A DNA stretch of 64,000 nt from Chlorogloeopsis fritschii PCC 6912 (GCF_000317285.1 NZ_AJLN01000145.1:62001-126000), one strand, 5' to 3'; shown: positions 18,100 to 26,795, counted from the first letter of the stretch. Made by a program: numbers and translations. Notes: a model not told the origin generated them from the sequence alone.

Positions 18100-18195
18100 G
18101 GTACAGACACCGGGATACTGTACCGATATAGGAACTAAAGACTTTAAAGTCAATTCCCAACCCCCGCTTCAAAGAAGAAAGGAGCGGGGGTTTTT
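18100..18195 (+). promoter_or_regulatory. Structured leader ending in a strong intrinsic terminator
   Basis: Three structures follow in order: hairpin GGTACAG/CTGTACC (18100-18106 and 18118-18124), palindrome GACTTTAAAGTC (18140-18151) and a GC-rich terminator CCCCCGCT/AGCGGGGG (18161-18168 and 18183-18190) with TTTTT after it. The terminator ends only 18 bases before the start of a 33-codon ORF. No convincing protein gene lies in the 350 bases upstream. It could be a transcription attenuator or riboswitch-like leader, or a small RNA of up to about 300 nt that ends here. Confidence 0.55.
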
Positions 18196-18212
18196 GAATG
18201 AGGAGTCAAACC

Positions 18213-18314
18213 GTGACAAGTGCAACGCAAGTTTTAGAGCAAAAAGCACCAACCCATTCAGCGATCGCTTTTGCAGAACAGTTTTGGTTGGACTTGCAAA
18301 TAAACCTGGAATAG
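18213..18314 (+). CDS. Small ORF, 33 residues, unknown function
   Basis: GAGGAG, a strong ribosome site, stands 7 bases before a GTG start at 18213. An in-frame ATG at 18198 exists, but it lies at the base of the terminator. The peptide is TSATQVLEQKAPTHSAIAFA followed by EQFWLDLQINLE after the initiator. It has no signal peptide or membrane helix. The ORF ends 16 bases before the next gene, so the two are probably translated from the same message. I believe short proteins of this kind sit before homologues of the next gene in other cyanobacteria, but I could not check. Confidence 0.55.
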   Translation: MTSATQVLEQKAPTHSAIAFAEQFWLDLQINLE

Positions 18315-18330
18315 CATGAGAGCATGAGGA

Positions 18331-18720
18331 ATGCTGAAACTAACTTATACCGAAACCAGCTTTCACCTAGAGTGTCTGACTCAATCCTTAGAGGAGTGGG
18401 TAGCGCAGCGAGTGATTTTGGCATTGCGAATCGGTCAAAGTCTGTGCGTTGAACCCAGTAGTGCTTCCTTTTTGCTTCCTGTCGCTCTGCCGGGATTAGA
18501 ACAACTCAAATTTGAGGTGCAGTGGGATGAGAGGAAGACGATTGTTTTGTGCGTATGTGATACCAATTATCTTGAAGTGACTCTGCGGGGTTCTTGGCTT
18601 TCGGATGGTTCTGAAGATGTAAAAGGTGTGTTTGTTACCACCATAAGCGATCGCACTGAGTTATTACTGCACAAACTTTGGTTGGCAGCTACAAGCTGTG
18701 CTTCCGCTATGAGTGAATAA
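18331..18720 (+). CDS. Conserved cyanobacterial hypothetical protein
   Basis: 129 residues, MLKLTYTETSFHLECLTQSL at the start. It appears soluble, with alternating strands and helices, no cysteine motif for metal, and no membrane segment. The segment VAQRVILALRIGQSLCVEPS followed by FLLPVALP looks like a conserved core. The preceding bases include GAGGA close to the ATG. It follows the 33-residue ORF and the terminator-bearing leader and is probably controlled by them. Function is unknown. Confidence 0.75.
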   Translation: MLKLTYTETSFHLECLTQSLEEWVAQRVILALRIGQSLCVEPSSASFLLPVALPGLEQLKFEVQWDERKTIVLCVCDTNYLEVTLRGSWLSDGSEDVKGVFVTTISDRTELLLHKLWLAATSCASAMSE

Positions 18721-18735
18721 ACATATTTCTCATAA

Positions 18736-18780
18736 TGACAGTTAGTAGTAGGCAACTAATTACTAACTACTAACTGCTAT
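18736..18780. repeat. Short STRR run (TTAGTAG / CTAACTA heptamers)
   Basis: GTTAGTAGTAGGCAACTAATT followed by ACTAACTACTAACTG. It is a minor member of the dispersed heptamer repeats. Confidence 0.5.
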
Positions 18781-18889
18781 TAATTCTGTGCGGCTTACGA
18801 TTCACACTTCAAGTGATCGCTCGTAGACTCGTGCAGAAAAAATAGCGCGTATAAATTGGCTCTATTTTATCGACCCTATAAAAAACGTA

Positions 18890-18963
18890 CGAGCGCGGCA
18901 GGACTCGAACCTGCGACCAACTGCTTAGAAGGCAGTTGCTCTATCCACCTGAGCTACGCGCTC
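18890..18963 (-). tRNA. trnR-UCU: tRNA-Arg (UCU)
   Basis: On the minus strand the acceptor stem is GAGCGCG/CGCGCTC and the D arm is GCTCAGGTGGATAGAGC. The anticodon stem is ACTGC/GCAGT with loop CTTCTAA (anticodon TCT, bases 18927-18929), and the T arm is GCAGGTTCGAGTCCTGC. The discriminator is G; CCA is not encoded. Confidence 0.96.
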
Positions 18964-19181
18964 ATGATCACAAAGATTTTATTTTAACCTAACTTTTAGA
19001 TATTTTATCTGCCCTCCTACTATAATGCAATCTCAAATTGCGAAATTTAGGTATGTAAAGCTAAAATTCAATTGCCACAACACAAGACATAAAGACACCA
19101 GAGGCCACTCTGCCCTAATAGAGTTATGATATCTGCCATGTTAATTAAGAATGCCCCTGTGAGGAGTTATTTGCCAGTGTC

Positions 19182-19838
19182 ATGTTTATTCTGAAAAAGC
19201 AGGATGTTGAAATATCGACCATTCAGCACCCAAAACGGGATCAGCAGATCCCTGTCCTCCATTATCAGGGGCAAACCTTTAGGCTAATTAGCGTCTTCAA
19301 AGCTAGCCAAGAAGAAGAAGCTAGAGCCTTGTGGAGAGATTTTACTGATAATCAGGGCAAAGCCTGTGTTCTGTTGGAGGAACCAGAGCGCTTTAGTGTT
19401 TGGGGCAAAATTCGCTTAGATCAACTCAGCAGCGATACAGGCGATCGCGCTAGACTAGATGTCTTTACTAAAGCCAGCATTTTGCTGCTACAAGCCGTAT
19501 ATATGGATATAGAAGACTTTTTAGGTTCTAGGCAAGCGGCATTATTTAAGAAAGAAATTACAGCCACACTCCAGCAGTGGCAATTTCCTCAGGTAGCTTC
19601 CCCAGAGGAAGTCAAAAATCTGCTAGAGATGAATCCCCACAAGGAGCAAGTACCAAATTGGCAAGAACATCATATTATTACCTTGTTGCATGAACTGCAT
19701 CGGCTAGGGAAAGGCTATTTTGGCAATACTAACTTTGCCCATTCGGTGGTTGATAAACTACAAGGTATGCCTGAAGAAGAGCGATCGCTATTCCTGGGTT
19801 GGCTAAATCAGTCTCCACTGAGTAAACTGTGGCATTAG
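19182..19838 (+). CDS. Conserved cyanobacterial protein (probably the Npun_F0813 family)
   Basis: 218 residues without membrane segment or signal peptide. The N-terminal part (FILKKQDVEISTIQHPKRDQ) looks beta-rich, the rest helical, ending LGWLNQSPLSKLWH. The general character matches a cyanobacterium-restricted family that I recall under the name Npun_F0813; the match is from memory only. It carries acidic stretches but no catalytic motif. The ATG at 19182 follows GTGTC without a strong ribosome site. It stands between tRNA-Arg and a membrane-protein gene on the same strand. Confidence 0.75.
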   Translation: MFILKKQDVEISTIQHPKRDQQIPVLHYQGQTFRLISVFKASQEEEARALWRDFTDNQGKACVLLEEPERFSVWGKIRLDQLSSDTGDRARLDVFTKASILLLQAVYMDIEDFLGSRQAALFKKEITATLQQWQFPQVASPEEVKNLLEMNPHKEQVPNWQEHHIITLLHELHRLGKGYFGNTNFAHSVVDKLQGMPEEERSLFLGWLNQSPLSKLWH

Positions 19839-19971
19839 TATAACAGTGTTTCTAAAGGTAGAATTTTATACTAGCAAACAAGTCAAATTGACATAATCCT
19901 TGTCATGAAAATGCTCTGTTAAATTTCTGCTAGCGAAACACTGTCAGCATACGTTGACACAGTGAATTAAT

Positions 19972-20850
19972 ATGAGTAGCACTTACGACAAATCTCAAAG
20001 TTCTAAGTCTTTATTTACGACTCAAAATATTGTCTTAACAGGCATAACCTGGGGTGTATTGGCATTTTTGTACTTTTTGTTATTTAGTGCCAAAATTCCC
20101 GGTGCAGATGGGACAGAAATGCGTGCGGAGTGGTACGTTCTTGGTACAAATATTTTTGAAGCGATCGCTTACCTGTGGTCTGGTATCCTATGCTTGAGGA
20201 ATTGGCGTAGCGAGCAAATAGTGAGCGGTCGAAATGTTTGGCTAGCTATTGGTATTGGTATGCTTTCCTATTTCTTAGGAGGGATAGTTTTTGGCTATAT
20301 TGAAATCTTTTTACAACAAGAACCTTTTCCTTCAGTCGCCGATGTATTTTATGTAATAACATATTTGTCACTGGGCGTAGGTATGATTTTAGCAGTGGCT
20401 TCTAGGCGATTACATTTGGAAATATCGCAGTGGATAATAGTATTGGCAATAGGAGCCTTGGGCAGTACCTTGGCATGGCTAATTTCCAATCAACCACAGA
20501 CAGCAATCCCAAGTCAATCTTCTTGGTTCGAGATTGTTGCTTCTGTTTTAAATTGGTTTTATGTGCTCAGTGACGTATTGCTGTTAATTTTCGCTACCAC
20601 CTTACTGCTGGCTTTTTGGGGTGGAAGAGTTTCTCTTTCTTGGCGTATGATTGCAGCTGCGGCATTTTCGCTCTACATTGCAGATATATGGTATAAATAC
20701 GCCGAGAATTCGATTTCAAATTATCAAAGTGGAGAGATACTAGAAGTGTTTTGGGTGTGGAGTGGAGTGTTATTTGGCATGGGTGCAGCCTTGGAATATG
20801 AGGCATCATTAAACCGTTCGCGGCGAGAACGGGGAAAAAAACGTGGTTAG
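19972..20850 (+). CDS. Multi-pass membrane protein, conserved hypothetical
   Basis: 292 residues with about seven or eight hydrophobic segments, starting near residue 22 (VLTGITWGVLAFLYFLLFSA) and ending near residue 275. The tail SLNRSRRERGKKRG is strongly basic, so it should be cytoplasmic. The core (PSVADVFYVITYLSLGVGMI) resembles the membrane sensor modules found before GGDEF or kinase domains in cyanobacteria, but no such output domain is attached. The helix-turn-helix protein gene begins 15 bases downstream, so the two may be co-transcribed and work together. Function unknown. Confidence 0.8.
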   Translation: MSSTYDKSQSSKSLFTTQNIVLTGITWGVLAFLYFLLFSAKIPGADGTEMRAEWYVLGTNIFEAIAYLWSGILCLRNWRSEQIVSGRNVWLAIGIGMLSYFLGGIVFGYIEIFLQQEPFPSVADVFYVITYLSLGVGMILAVASRRLHLEISQWIIVLAIGALGSTLAWLISNQPQTAIPSQSSWFEIVASVLNWFYVLSDVLLLIFATTLLLAFWGGRVSLSWRMIAAAAFSLYIADIWYKYAENSISNYQSGEILEVFWVWSGVLFGMGAALEYEASLNRSRRERGKKRG

Positions 20851-20865
20851 AAAAATGTTTGCTTG

Positions 20866-21825
20866 GTGTCTACTGTGAGAAAACTAACAGATTCTGATAA
20901 GGAAGAAATCCTCAAATTATATCGTCAAACTGCTGAAACGACCTCAACTTTAGCGGAACGCTATGACGTAAGTAATTCGACTATTAGCCGTTTACTCAAA
21001 AGTACCTTGCCAGAAGACGAGTACGAATATCTCGTGTCTTTAAAGCGTGCGGCAAGAACTCCTGAGGGCAGAGCGCAGGTAACTTACGAAAACCCACCTT
21101 TATTCACTCAAGTTGAGCCAGAGGTAAAGGAACTGCCGCAGGAGAAGCCTGTTTTAAAAGAGCAGTTAAGCCCAGTTACTGCAACTGAGCCAATTCCTAA
21201 AAGCAGAAGAGTCAAGCGACGTTCCTCAGCGACGGGACAGGAAATACCATCTGTAGCAGAGCAATTAGAACTGTTACCCAAAACCCAGGAAATTACAAAT
21301 ATTCCCAGCCCGCTGATTGAGGATACACATCCAAATGCACAAGCGATCGCCCAAATTTTGGGTGAAGACTTGTTAGATGAATCAGAAGAATTGGAGGATT
21401 TAGACGAAGATCTTGATGAAGAAGACTTCGATGATGAAGAAGACTTCGATGATGAAGACTTTGTGGAAGCACCACGTTTAGTGACAAGAGCTAGAATTGG
21501 TGATTCCTTTGTGCGGGTTTTGCCTCTATCAGCTGCCAATTTACCAAAAACTTGCTACTTAGTCATCGACCGCTCTTCGGAATTAATTACCAGACCACTT
21601 AGAGATTTTGGTGATTTAGGACACATTCCTAGTCCAGAAACTCAGGAAAGAACTCTGCCTGTATTTGATAATCACCGAGTGGCAAAACGCTTTTCTACTA
21701 AACGCGATCGCGTAGTTAAAATTCCCGATAGCAGAATGCTACATAAAGCTCGCTATCAACTGCAAGCTAAAGGTATTACTCGACTGTTAATTGATGGTCA
21801 GGTATATTCCTTATCTTCTGGTTAA
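20866..21825 (+). CDS. Helix-turn-helix protein with acidic repeat linker
   Basis: The N-terminal 50 residues form a transposase-type helix-turn-helix (KLTDSDKEEILKLYRQTAET, LAERYDVSNSTISRLLKSTL). Residues about 70-165 are a proline- and charge-rich linker. Residues about 170-200 are a run of Asp and Glu containing the tandem unit DEEDFD. The C-terminal part (RIGDSFVRVLPLSAANLPKT to ITRLLIDGQVYSL) is conserved-looking. It is a likely DNA-binding protein of cyanobacterial type, not a transposase, since no catalytic domain is present. Start is uncertain: TTG 20863, GTG 20866 and GTG 20875 are all possible. Confidence 0.8.
   Translation: MSTVRKLTDSDKEEILKLYRQTAETTSTLAERYDVSNSTISRLLKSTLPEDEYEYLVSLKRAARTPEGRAQVTYENPPLFTQVEPEVKELPQEKPVLKEQLSPVTATEPIPKSRRVKRRSSATGQEIPSVAEQLELLPKTQEITNIPSPLIEDTHPNAQAIAQILGEDLLDESEELEDLDEDLDEEDFDDEEDFDDEDFVEAPRLVTRARIGDSFVRVLPLSAANLPKTCYLVIDRSSELITRPLRDFGDLGHIPSPETQERTLPVFDNHRVAKRFSTKRDRVVKIPDSRMLHKARYQLQAKGITRLLIDGQVYSLSSG
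21415..21450 (+). repeat. Two 18-base tandem units in the acidic linker
   Basis: GATGAAGAAGACTTCGAT occurs twice in a row (21415-21432, 21433-21450), followed by a partial third copy, encoding repeated DEEDFD. Confidence 0.85.
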
Positions 21826-21923
21826 TTCAGTACGTTTGTACAACAGTCAATAGTTAACAGTCAATAAGTAAATAGATTGGCTATGAGCTATTGACTCATT
21901 CAAAATTCCAAATAATAGGAGCT

Positions 21924-22250
21924 ATGGCTAACTCTACTGCCTATGGTGTAGTGTTGGTAACAACTGCCTCAAAAGAAGAAGCGGAGGCGATCGCTTCTGC
22001 TCTTGTAGAAGCTAAACTTGCTGCTTGTGTAAACTTTTTTCCGATCCAATCTATTTATCGTTGGCAGAAAAAACTACACAATGAGCAAGAATGGCAGTTG
22101 TCCATTAAAACTGATTTGAGATTATTTCCACTTTTAGAAACTAAAATTCGTGAACTTCACTCCTATCAAGTACCAGAAATAATTGCTCTGCCTATTGTTT
22201 ACGGCTCAGAGCTTTACTGTCAATGGATTTCAGAGCAACTTGGGAGTTAG
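21924..22250 (+). CDS. cutA: CutA1 divalent-cation tolerance protein
   Basis: 108 residues from the ATG at 21924 (AGGAG ribosome site just upstream). The frame is open further to a TTG at 21891, but MANSTAYGVVLVTTASKEEA is the family start. CutA1 motifs are present: LVEAKLAACVNFFPIQSIYRW and WQLSIKTDLRLFPLLETKIREL, ending in YQVPEIIALPI. CutA1 forms a stable trimer with a ferredoxin-like fold and has been linked to copper tolerance, though its molecular role is unclear. It is followed by a bidirectional terminator. Confidence 0.95.
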   Translation: MANSTAYGVVLVTTASKEEAEAIASALVEAKLAACVNFFPIQSIYRWQKKLHNEQEWQLSIKTDLRLFPLLETKIRELHSYQVPEIIALPIVYGSELYCQWISEQLGS

Positions 22251-22262
22251 AAATTATCTCAA

Positions 22263-22301
22263 AAATAGTCCCCATTTCTGGATCAGAGATGGGGACTATT
22301 T
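22263..22301. terminator. Bidirectional terminator between cutA and the DUF4330 gene
   Basis: Perfect 13-base inverted repeat AAATAGTCCCCAT / ATGGGGACTATTT with a 13-base loop. A-rich flanks on the left and T-rich flanks on the right suit both convergent genes. Confidence 0.8.
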
Positions 22302-22311
22302 CCCGCATCAG

Positions 22312-22848
22312 CTATGACTTATCTTTAACCCGAATATCAATAACAGAAGCGTTGAAATTGTAATTAAATCCATCCAACTCAATTGGTACTCCAATTTTGA
22401 GTTTGCTCGAACCCATAACCGGGCCATTATTTGTGATTGTCGCTCTCCCATCTAAGGTCAAAAGCATATCTGTACTAAAATTGTTTGTCTTTGGATCTGG
22501 CATTTCTTTAACAGAACCATCTGGCTGTGGCACTAAGACAGTTCTGGGTAATAGCCGTGCAGATTTAATATTAATAGTACCGTGGGGTTGATTGCGGATA
22601 ATAACATTTGTTTTACCGCCTTTTGTTAACCCCTGATCGAATAACTGTTGAGGATCGCGCACATTTAAACCACGCACAATTAAATCAATCTCGACTGGTT
22701 TTGTTGTAACTCCAACTTGGGCAACAGAACCAGTTGTACCAGGAAAGAAAAAGATACCAAATATAACTAGCAATATTACCAGTGCCGCACCCAAATCGAG
22801 GATGTTGAACTTACCGAATAACCGACCTTTGGAATCTAAAATAGTCAT
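22312..22848 (-). CDS. DUF4330 domain-containing membrane-anchored protein
   Basis: 178 residues from the ATG at 22848 (MTILDSKGRLFGKFNILDLG); an upstream in-frame ATG at 22899 would add 17 residues not expected in the family. A single membrane helix follows at about residues 17-35 (AALVILLVIFGIFFFP). The rest is an exported or periplasm-facing beta-rich domain (VEIDLIVRGLNVRDPQ, RTVLVPQPDGSVKEMPDPKT, KIGVPIELDGFNYNFNASVI). DUF4330 proteins are common in cyanobacteria and of unknown function. It is convergent with cutA. Confidence 0.85.
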   Translation of the reverse strand: MTILDSKGRLFGKFNILDLGAALVILLVIFGIFFFPGTTGSVAQVGVTTKPVEIDLIVRGLNVRDPQQLFDQGLTKGGKTNVIIRNQPHGTINIKSARLLPRTVLVPQPDGSVKEMPDPKTNNFSTDMLLTLDGRATITNNGPVMGSSKLKIGVPIELDGFNYNFNASVIDIRVKDKS

Positions 22849-23178
22849 AACAAGTTTTTCCAAATCAGAGCAGAGTAAGTAATTCTGGCAGTATGGCAAG
22901 AGTTTAAGTGCGCGTCTTGTTCTCTACATTGATAAATTTCAGTCATTTTTATCCTTAGATCCACTCAGTCTCCTGCATCCCTGCCTTTTATATTTTTTGA
23001 TCGTGCAACAGTTTATCACGTTCGCTGTTTTTAGTTCATATTCAATATAAATAAGAACAAACAGCCGTATACCCAAGTAAAACTCTTATACTGGGGCATT
23101 AATTAAAAATGCAACTTATAAAACCCTAAATCCGTCTCATCTTTCATGTTCTGCTAAAACACCCCTCAAACCGGATAG

Positions 23179-24048
23179 ATGATGAATAGGAACAGTTTAT
23201 CTTTTAATTACAATTTTTTTCGGCGTCGTTATTTTTATCCTTTAGTTTCAGTAGTGGTGGCATTGAGTATTTGCCTGAGTACTGCCTTGCCTTCCCAAGC
23301 TTTGGATTGGTTCCCTTTACTTTTACGGGGAGTTCAAGTACTTCAGCTTTCTAATATATCCGATCGCCAAGAAGCTGAAATTGGTAAACAAATTAACCAA
23401 GAATTGTTAAGCGGTGATGTTCGACTATATCGCAATTCAGAAATTAATCGCTATGTGGAACAACTTGGGCGGCGTTTAGCAGCAAACAGCGATCGCCCTA
23501 ATCTTAAATATACTTTTCAAGTGGTTGATAGTGACAGTATCAACGCTTTTGCCACTTTGGGAGGCTATGTGTATCTTCATACAGGTTTGCTCAAAGCAGC
23601 AGCGAATGAAGCGGAACTAGCAAGTGTAGTTGCCCATGAAATTGGGCATATTGGCGGCAAGCACTTAATTAAACAAATGCGGCAAAAAGCTATTGATGAA
23701 GGTTTGTTAACAGCAGCTGGGTTAGATCGCTCTACAGCAGTGAAAATAGGAGTGCAATTGGCACGTAACCTGCCCCGCAGCCGCCAAATGGAGTTTGATG
23801 CCGATCAAAGAGGATTAAAAACTTTAACGCGCACTGGTTATGCTCAATCGGGAATGATTTCTTTTATGCAAAAGTTGCTCAGTAGCAGTAGCCAGCGCTC
23901 TGTGCCAACATTTTTAAGCACTCACCCGGCAACTGGTGATCGCATTGCAGCTCTCAAACGTGCCGTTGATAATCAACCAAGTAACAGCAACGATGGATTA
24001 GATAATAATGTTTATCAAGCTAATATTCGACCATTACTAAAGTCTTAG
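23179..24048 (+). CDS. M48-family zinc metalloprotease
   Basis: 289 residues. A signal peptide or anchor lies at about residues 20-41 (YPLVSVVVALSICLSTALPSQA). The zinc motif HEIGH is at residues 153-157 in VVAHEIGHIGGKHLIKQ, and the third ligand is probably Glu205 in EFDADQRG. Upstream sequence QEAEIGKQINQEL...YRNSEINRYVEQLGRRL is typical of the BepA/LoiP/Oma1-like group, which degrades misfolded envelope proteins. It is therefore expected in the periplasm as a quality-control protease. It is single, with the phosphatase gene convergent downstream. Two ATGs (23179, 23182) are equivalent starts. Confidence 0.92.
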   Translation: MMNRNSLSFNYNFFRRRYFYPLVSVVVALSICLSTALPSQALDWFPLLLRGVQVLQLSNISDRQEAEIGKQINQELLSGDVRLYRNSEINRYVEQLGRRLAANSDRPNLKYTFQVVDSDSINAFATLGGYVYLHTGLLKAAANEAELASVVAHEIGHIGGKHLIKQMRQKAIDEGLLTAAGLDRSTAVKIGVQLARNLPRSRQMEFDADQRGLKTLTRTGYAQSGMISFMQKLLSSSSQRSVPTFLSTHPATGDRIAALKRAVDNQPSNSNDGLDNNVYQANIRPLLKS

Positions 24049-24096
24049 CATTGCCTGGTTTTGAGTAAATTGTGTCCCCTCCCATCCCTGTAATTA

Positions 24097-24855
24097 CTAC
24101 GCCAAACACCTGTTGCGAGCGCTAACTCGAATCTGTTCTGGCTTTATATTGGTTACCACTTCTTTTAAGGGCAGAGTGCGGACACAGTTTTTGAAGACGT
24201 TAACTTGATAAACTAGGCAATTTGTAACATCGAGTGCAGTTAACCAACCACTACGCGGATGATACGCACCAGTATCAATATCAATCCATCCTTGTCCTTG
24301 CGCTAGTTTTCCAGGCAAAACACCAGGCAAAGTAAAGGTGATAGTATGACCGATAATCATTAACTTATCGGGAAAATAAGGCTTCTGGATACTATGGAAT
24401 TCATCTCGCACCCAACACATTTGCTCGGCAGTTTGTTCAATTAAGGGAATTGAAGGATCTACACCAGCATGAACTAACCAAATGTCTCCCAGATCTAAAT
24501 GTGTAGGTAAAGTGCTGAACCATTCCAAATGCTCGTGGGGGATAGTAGCTTCTTGATAACTAGCTACTGTGGCTTGCCCACCACTATAAAGCCATGCTTG
24601 CACTGTTGGGGTAGGAATACGTTTGGTAAAAATGTTTAATAACATCTGCTCGTGATTCCCCAACAAGCACTGATAAGGACTATTTTTGACAAAATTCACT
24701 ACCTGTGAGCTTTTTGGCCCGCGATCGATTAAGTCTCCTAAAAAATAAACTTGATCGTCTGATGCAGGAGCGATCGCCTCCAACAATCTCATTAAACCTT
24801 GATAGTGACCATGCACATCTCCAATTACTATGCGGCGCTGCCTAATTACGCTCAT
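24097..24855 (-). CDS. Metallophosphoesterase, serine/threonine protein phosphatase-like
   Basis: 252 residues from the ATG at 24855 (MSVIRQRRIVIGDVHGHYQG); the frame opens further to 24921, but the added residues precede the usual start. The three metal-binding motifs of the PPP/calcineurin-like family are intact: GDVHGH, GDLIDRG and GNHEQ. Histidines in LVHAGVDP and IIGHT complete the site. It is similar in size to bacterial PrpA-like or diadenosine tetraphosphatase-like enzymes. The substrate cannot be told from sequence. It is probably cytosolic and monocistronic. Confidence 0.9.
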   Translation of the reverse strand: MSVIRQRRIVIGDVHGHYQGLMRLLEAIAPASDDQVYFLGDLIDRGPKSSQVVNFVKNSPYQCLLGNHEQMLLNIFTKRIPTPTVQAWLYSGGQATVASYQEATIPHEHLEWFSTLPTHLDLGDIWLVHAGVDPSIPLIEQTAEQMCWVRDEFHSIQKPYFPDKLMIIGHTITFTLPGVLPGKLAQGQGWIDIDTGAYHPRSGWLTALDVTNCLVYQVNVFKNCVRTLPLKEVVTNIKPEQIRVSARNRCLA

Positions 24856-25640
24856 CGGCTTTATGCTTGAATAACTTTGCCTTATCTTGCTGCTACAGTT
24901 TAAACTGTCTAAATTTCGCAAACTTATTACTAAATTCAGAATCTATCTAAATTATTCCCACTTTAACTCTGTATATCTAAATATTTATTTAATTCTTACA
25001 GGTGATCGTAGGCAAGTAAGCGACTTAAAAAAGGTCGAAATCAAAAAAATCATCCATAATTTGTCATTCCAGACTTGAAGACCTTCCTTTTTAGCGTAGT
25101 AACACACAAAATTTGAAGTTTTGAATAAGCATTGATAATAACACTTTGAATTTTATAGTTAACCCAGTGTGAAATCAAATCCGGTTAATTACTGACTGGA
25201 TATATTCTGTGCATACTAGTGTTCATCTCTACTATAACTTTATGCAACTTGATATCACTTCTCAAAAAAAATACTTAAAATCTATGTAATTATTGTTACG
25301 CTAGTTTGTTAACAAAATATTAATAAATTAGTCAATTTTGTAACAAATTACTTGAAATACCGCATTTAAAATAACTATGCTGGAGGTTTTTACCAAACAA
25401 TAGGCGACAATAATCTAGATAAAATGGCTATATGGTGAATATGTACCTTTAGGCAGGTATGTCAAGGCTATGAAATATTTATTAATATAGAATATATATA
25501 CAATATCAAGAAGCTGGAAGCAATTCATACACTCAAAAAACATGGCACTGAAATACTCGTAATAGCAAGAACTGTTACAGATGAGTTTTTCCTAAACCGC
25601 AAATTTTGAGCCAACTTCTTTACCAACGGAGTAGAAAGGA
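24856..25640. other. AT-rich spacer, no convincing gene
   Basis: Nearly 800 bases of AT-rich DNA. A 55-codon open stretch ends at TGA 25607-25609 (its end reads KKLEAIHTLKKHGTEILVIA) but has no start codon. Another open frame around 24887-25078 has no ribosome site. No RNA structure or repeat was recognised. The ribosome site AGAAAGGA of the next small gene lies at the right end. Confidence 0.4.
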
Positions 25641-25859
25641 ATGAATAATCAGCAATCATCAGACTCTCAAGGATTTCTAGGAAGTCTGAAAAATGGGATT
25701 TGGCTGTTTGGTATCTCATCTTGGTTATTTGGCATTACAGACAGAAGTATTGCTTCTTTCTCGGATGGATATTTGTCTGCATTAGATCTGACACAATTAT
25801 TTACAGCATCTACATTTTTTGTGGCATGGCTATTTTTAAAGCCGCAAACTAGAGCTTAA
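25641..25859 (+). CDS. Small membrane protein, 72 residues
   Basis: ATG at 25641 preceded by AAAGGA. The protein has a polar N-terminus, a hydrophobic stretch SLKNGIWLFGISSWLFGI (about 15-32) and a second one LTQLFTASTFFVAWLFLKP (about 50-68), so two membrane passes are likely. No family recognised. Protein-like composition and a good ribosome site support it. It stands alone between AT-rich spacers. Confidence 0.6.
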   Translation: MNNQQSSDSQGFLGSLKNGIWLFGISSWLFGITDRSIASFSDGYLSALDLTQLFTASTFFVAWLFLKPQTRA

Positions 25860-26117
25860 GAGCTTGACAGACTTATGGTTGACTATGCTCATATTGCTTG
25901 GCGCTAATTTTGTAAAGATTTACAAGTTCAAGAACTAAAAAACACGTGGTAAGTGACGGGGGTGTGCTAATCAGTGTATTTATCTCTATTTGGTTCGTAT
26001 ATGGGGTAATTTTGCGAAAAAGTGCAAATAATCCTAATTTTTGGTTACAAGGTTAATTTTTTAGCAATTTAGTAATTAATTGGTATGTATTTCTAATTAC
26101 AAAAAATCTATAAGTTT

Positions 26118-26795
26118 TTAAACAAGAGTATCAGGATCTACACCAAGCGATCGCAACCTTTCTGCCATCACTTGTGCGCGTTTTTCGGCTTGTTGAGTAC
26201 GTTCTTCTGGTGTAAGTAAACGTTGTCCTTGCTCGTTATACCAATACAGCCACTCTCGCGTAATACCTTGATATGTTCCCTGTTCCATACCAATTGCCAA
26301 ACCTACCTCCGGTAACCAAATAGGGTTTCCTAATAAGGATTGGTATTCATTGTTGACTAACTTATAGACTTCTAAGCGGGGCTTACGGCTACGCATGGGG
26401 TTATAAACGACGTAGTACAATGCCCCCAGCATTGCGTACTGTTCTTTTTTACTCGTATATTCTCCGCGATAAGTCTGGGATACAACTTCCAGCACTAGTA
26501 TGGGAACTTGCTTTTCTTCCCAGAGGACATAACTGCGGCGGAGATTTTCATCAAAATATCGTTCTACTCCCAAACTCAAAAATCCATCAGGTACTATCGG
26601 AGGTTGATTTGGGTCATAGTAAATACCCATATCAACCCCAAAAAACCAATCCATCCGGTCTGCCCAGGCCATTGCCAGCACAGCTTTAAGTAAAGTGGGA
26701 ATTAAATCTTGCAATTCGTTATCCACTGGAATATCGTCAGAGTCGGGCAGTTCCTCTGAGGAAGGTAGGCAGGCTAGTGGATCGTACTCTAGCAT
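26118..26795 (-). CDS. Uma2 (DUF820) family putative restriction endonuclease-like protein
   Basis: 225 residues. The PD-(D/E)xK-like core is visible: PDGFLSLGVERYF, then VPILVLEVVSQTYRGEYTSKKEQYAMLGALYYVVYNP. This is the usual Uma2 arrangement of Asp, E-x-V and a lysine-bearing helix. The C-terminal tail (LTPEERTQQAEKRAQVMAERLRSLGVDPDTL) is the standard coiled extension. Uma2 proteins occur in many copies in filamentous cyanobacteria. Nuclease activity is presumed, and the biological role is unknown. No methylase or mobile element is adjacent. Confidence 0.9.
   Translation of the reverse strand: MLEYDPLACLPSSEELPDSDDIPVDNELQDLIPTLLKAVLAMAWADRMDWFFGVDMGIYYDPNQPPIVPDGFLSLGVERYFDENLRRSYVLWEEKQVPILVLEVVSQTYRGEYTSKKEQYAMLGALYYVVYNPMRSRKPRLEVYKLVNNEYQSLLGNPIWLPEVGLAIGMEQGTYQGITREWLYWYNEQGQRLLTPEERTQQAEKRAQVMAERLRSLGVDPDTLV

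Noticed and set aside
17883-18131. 82-codon open frame in the leader before the small ORFs
   Set aside because: GTG start without ribosome site, composition not protein-like, and its end is formed by the leader hairpin GGTACAG/CTGTACC.
17880-18195. Known structural RNA (6S RNA, SRP RNA or tmRNA)
   Set aside because: The sequence shows none of their conserved motifs that I can recall; kept only as an unnamed leader.
21108-21539. 143-codon Ser-rich minus-strand frame
   Set aside because: A mirror of the acidic (Asp/Glu codon) stretch of the helix-turn-helix gene; the poly-Ser is an antisense artefact.
20866-21825. Transposase, because of its helix-turn-helix start
   Set aside because: No DDE or other catalytic domain, no terminal inverted repeats, and the tail looks like a conserved cyanobacterial protein.
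25440-25609. 55-codon open stretch before the small membrane protein
   Set aside because: Partly protein-like, but no start codon and a stop just upstream; too weak for a gene call.
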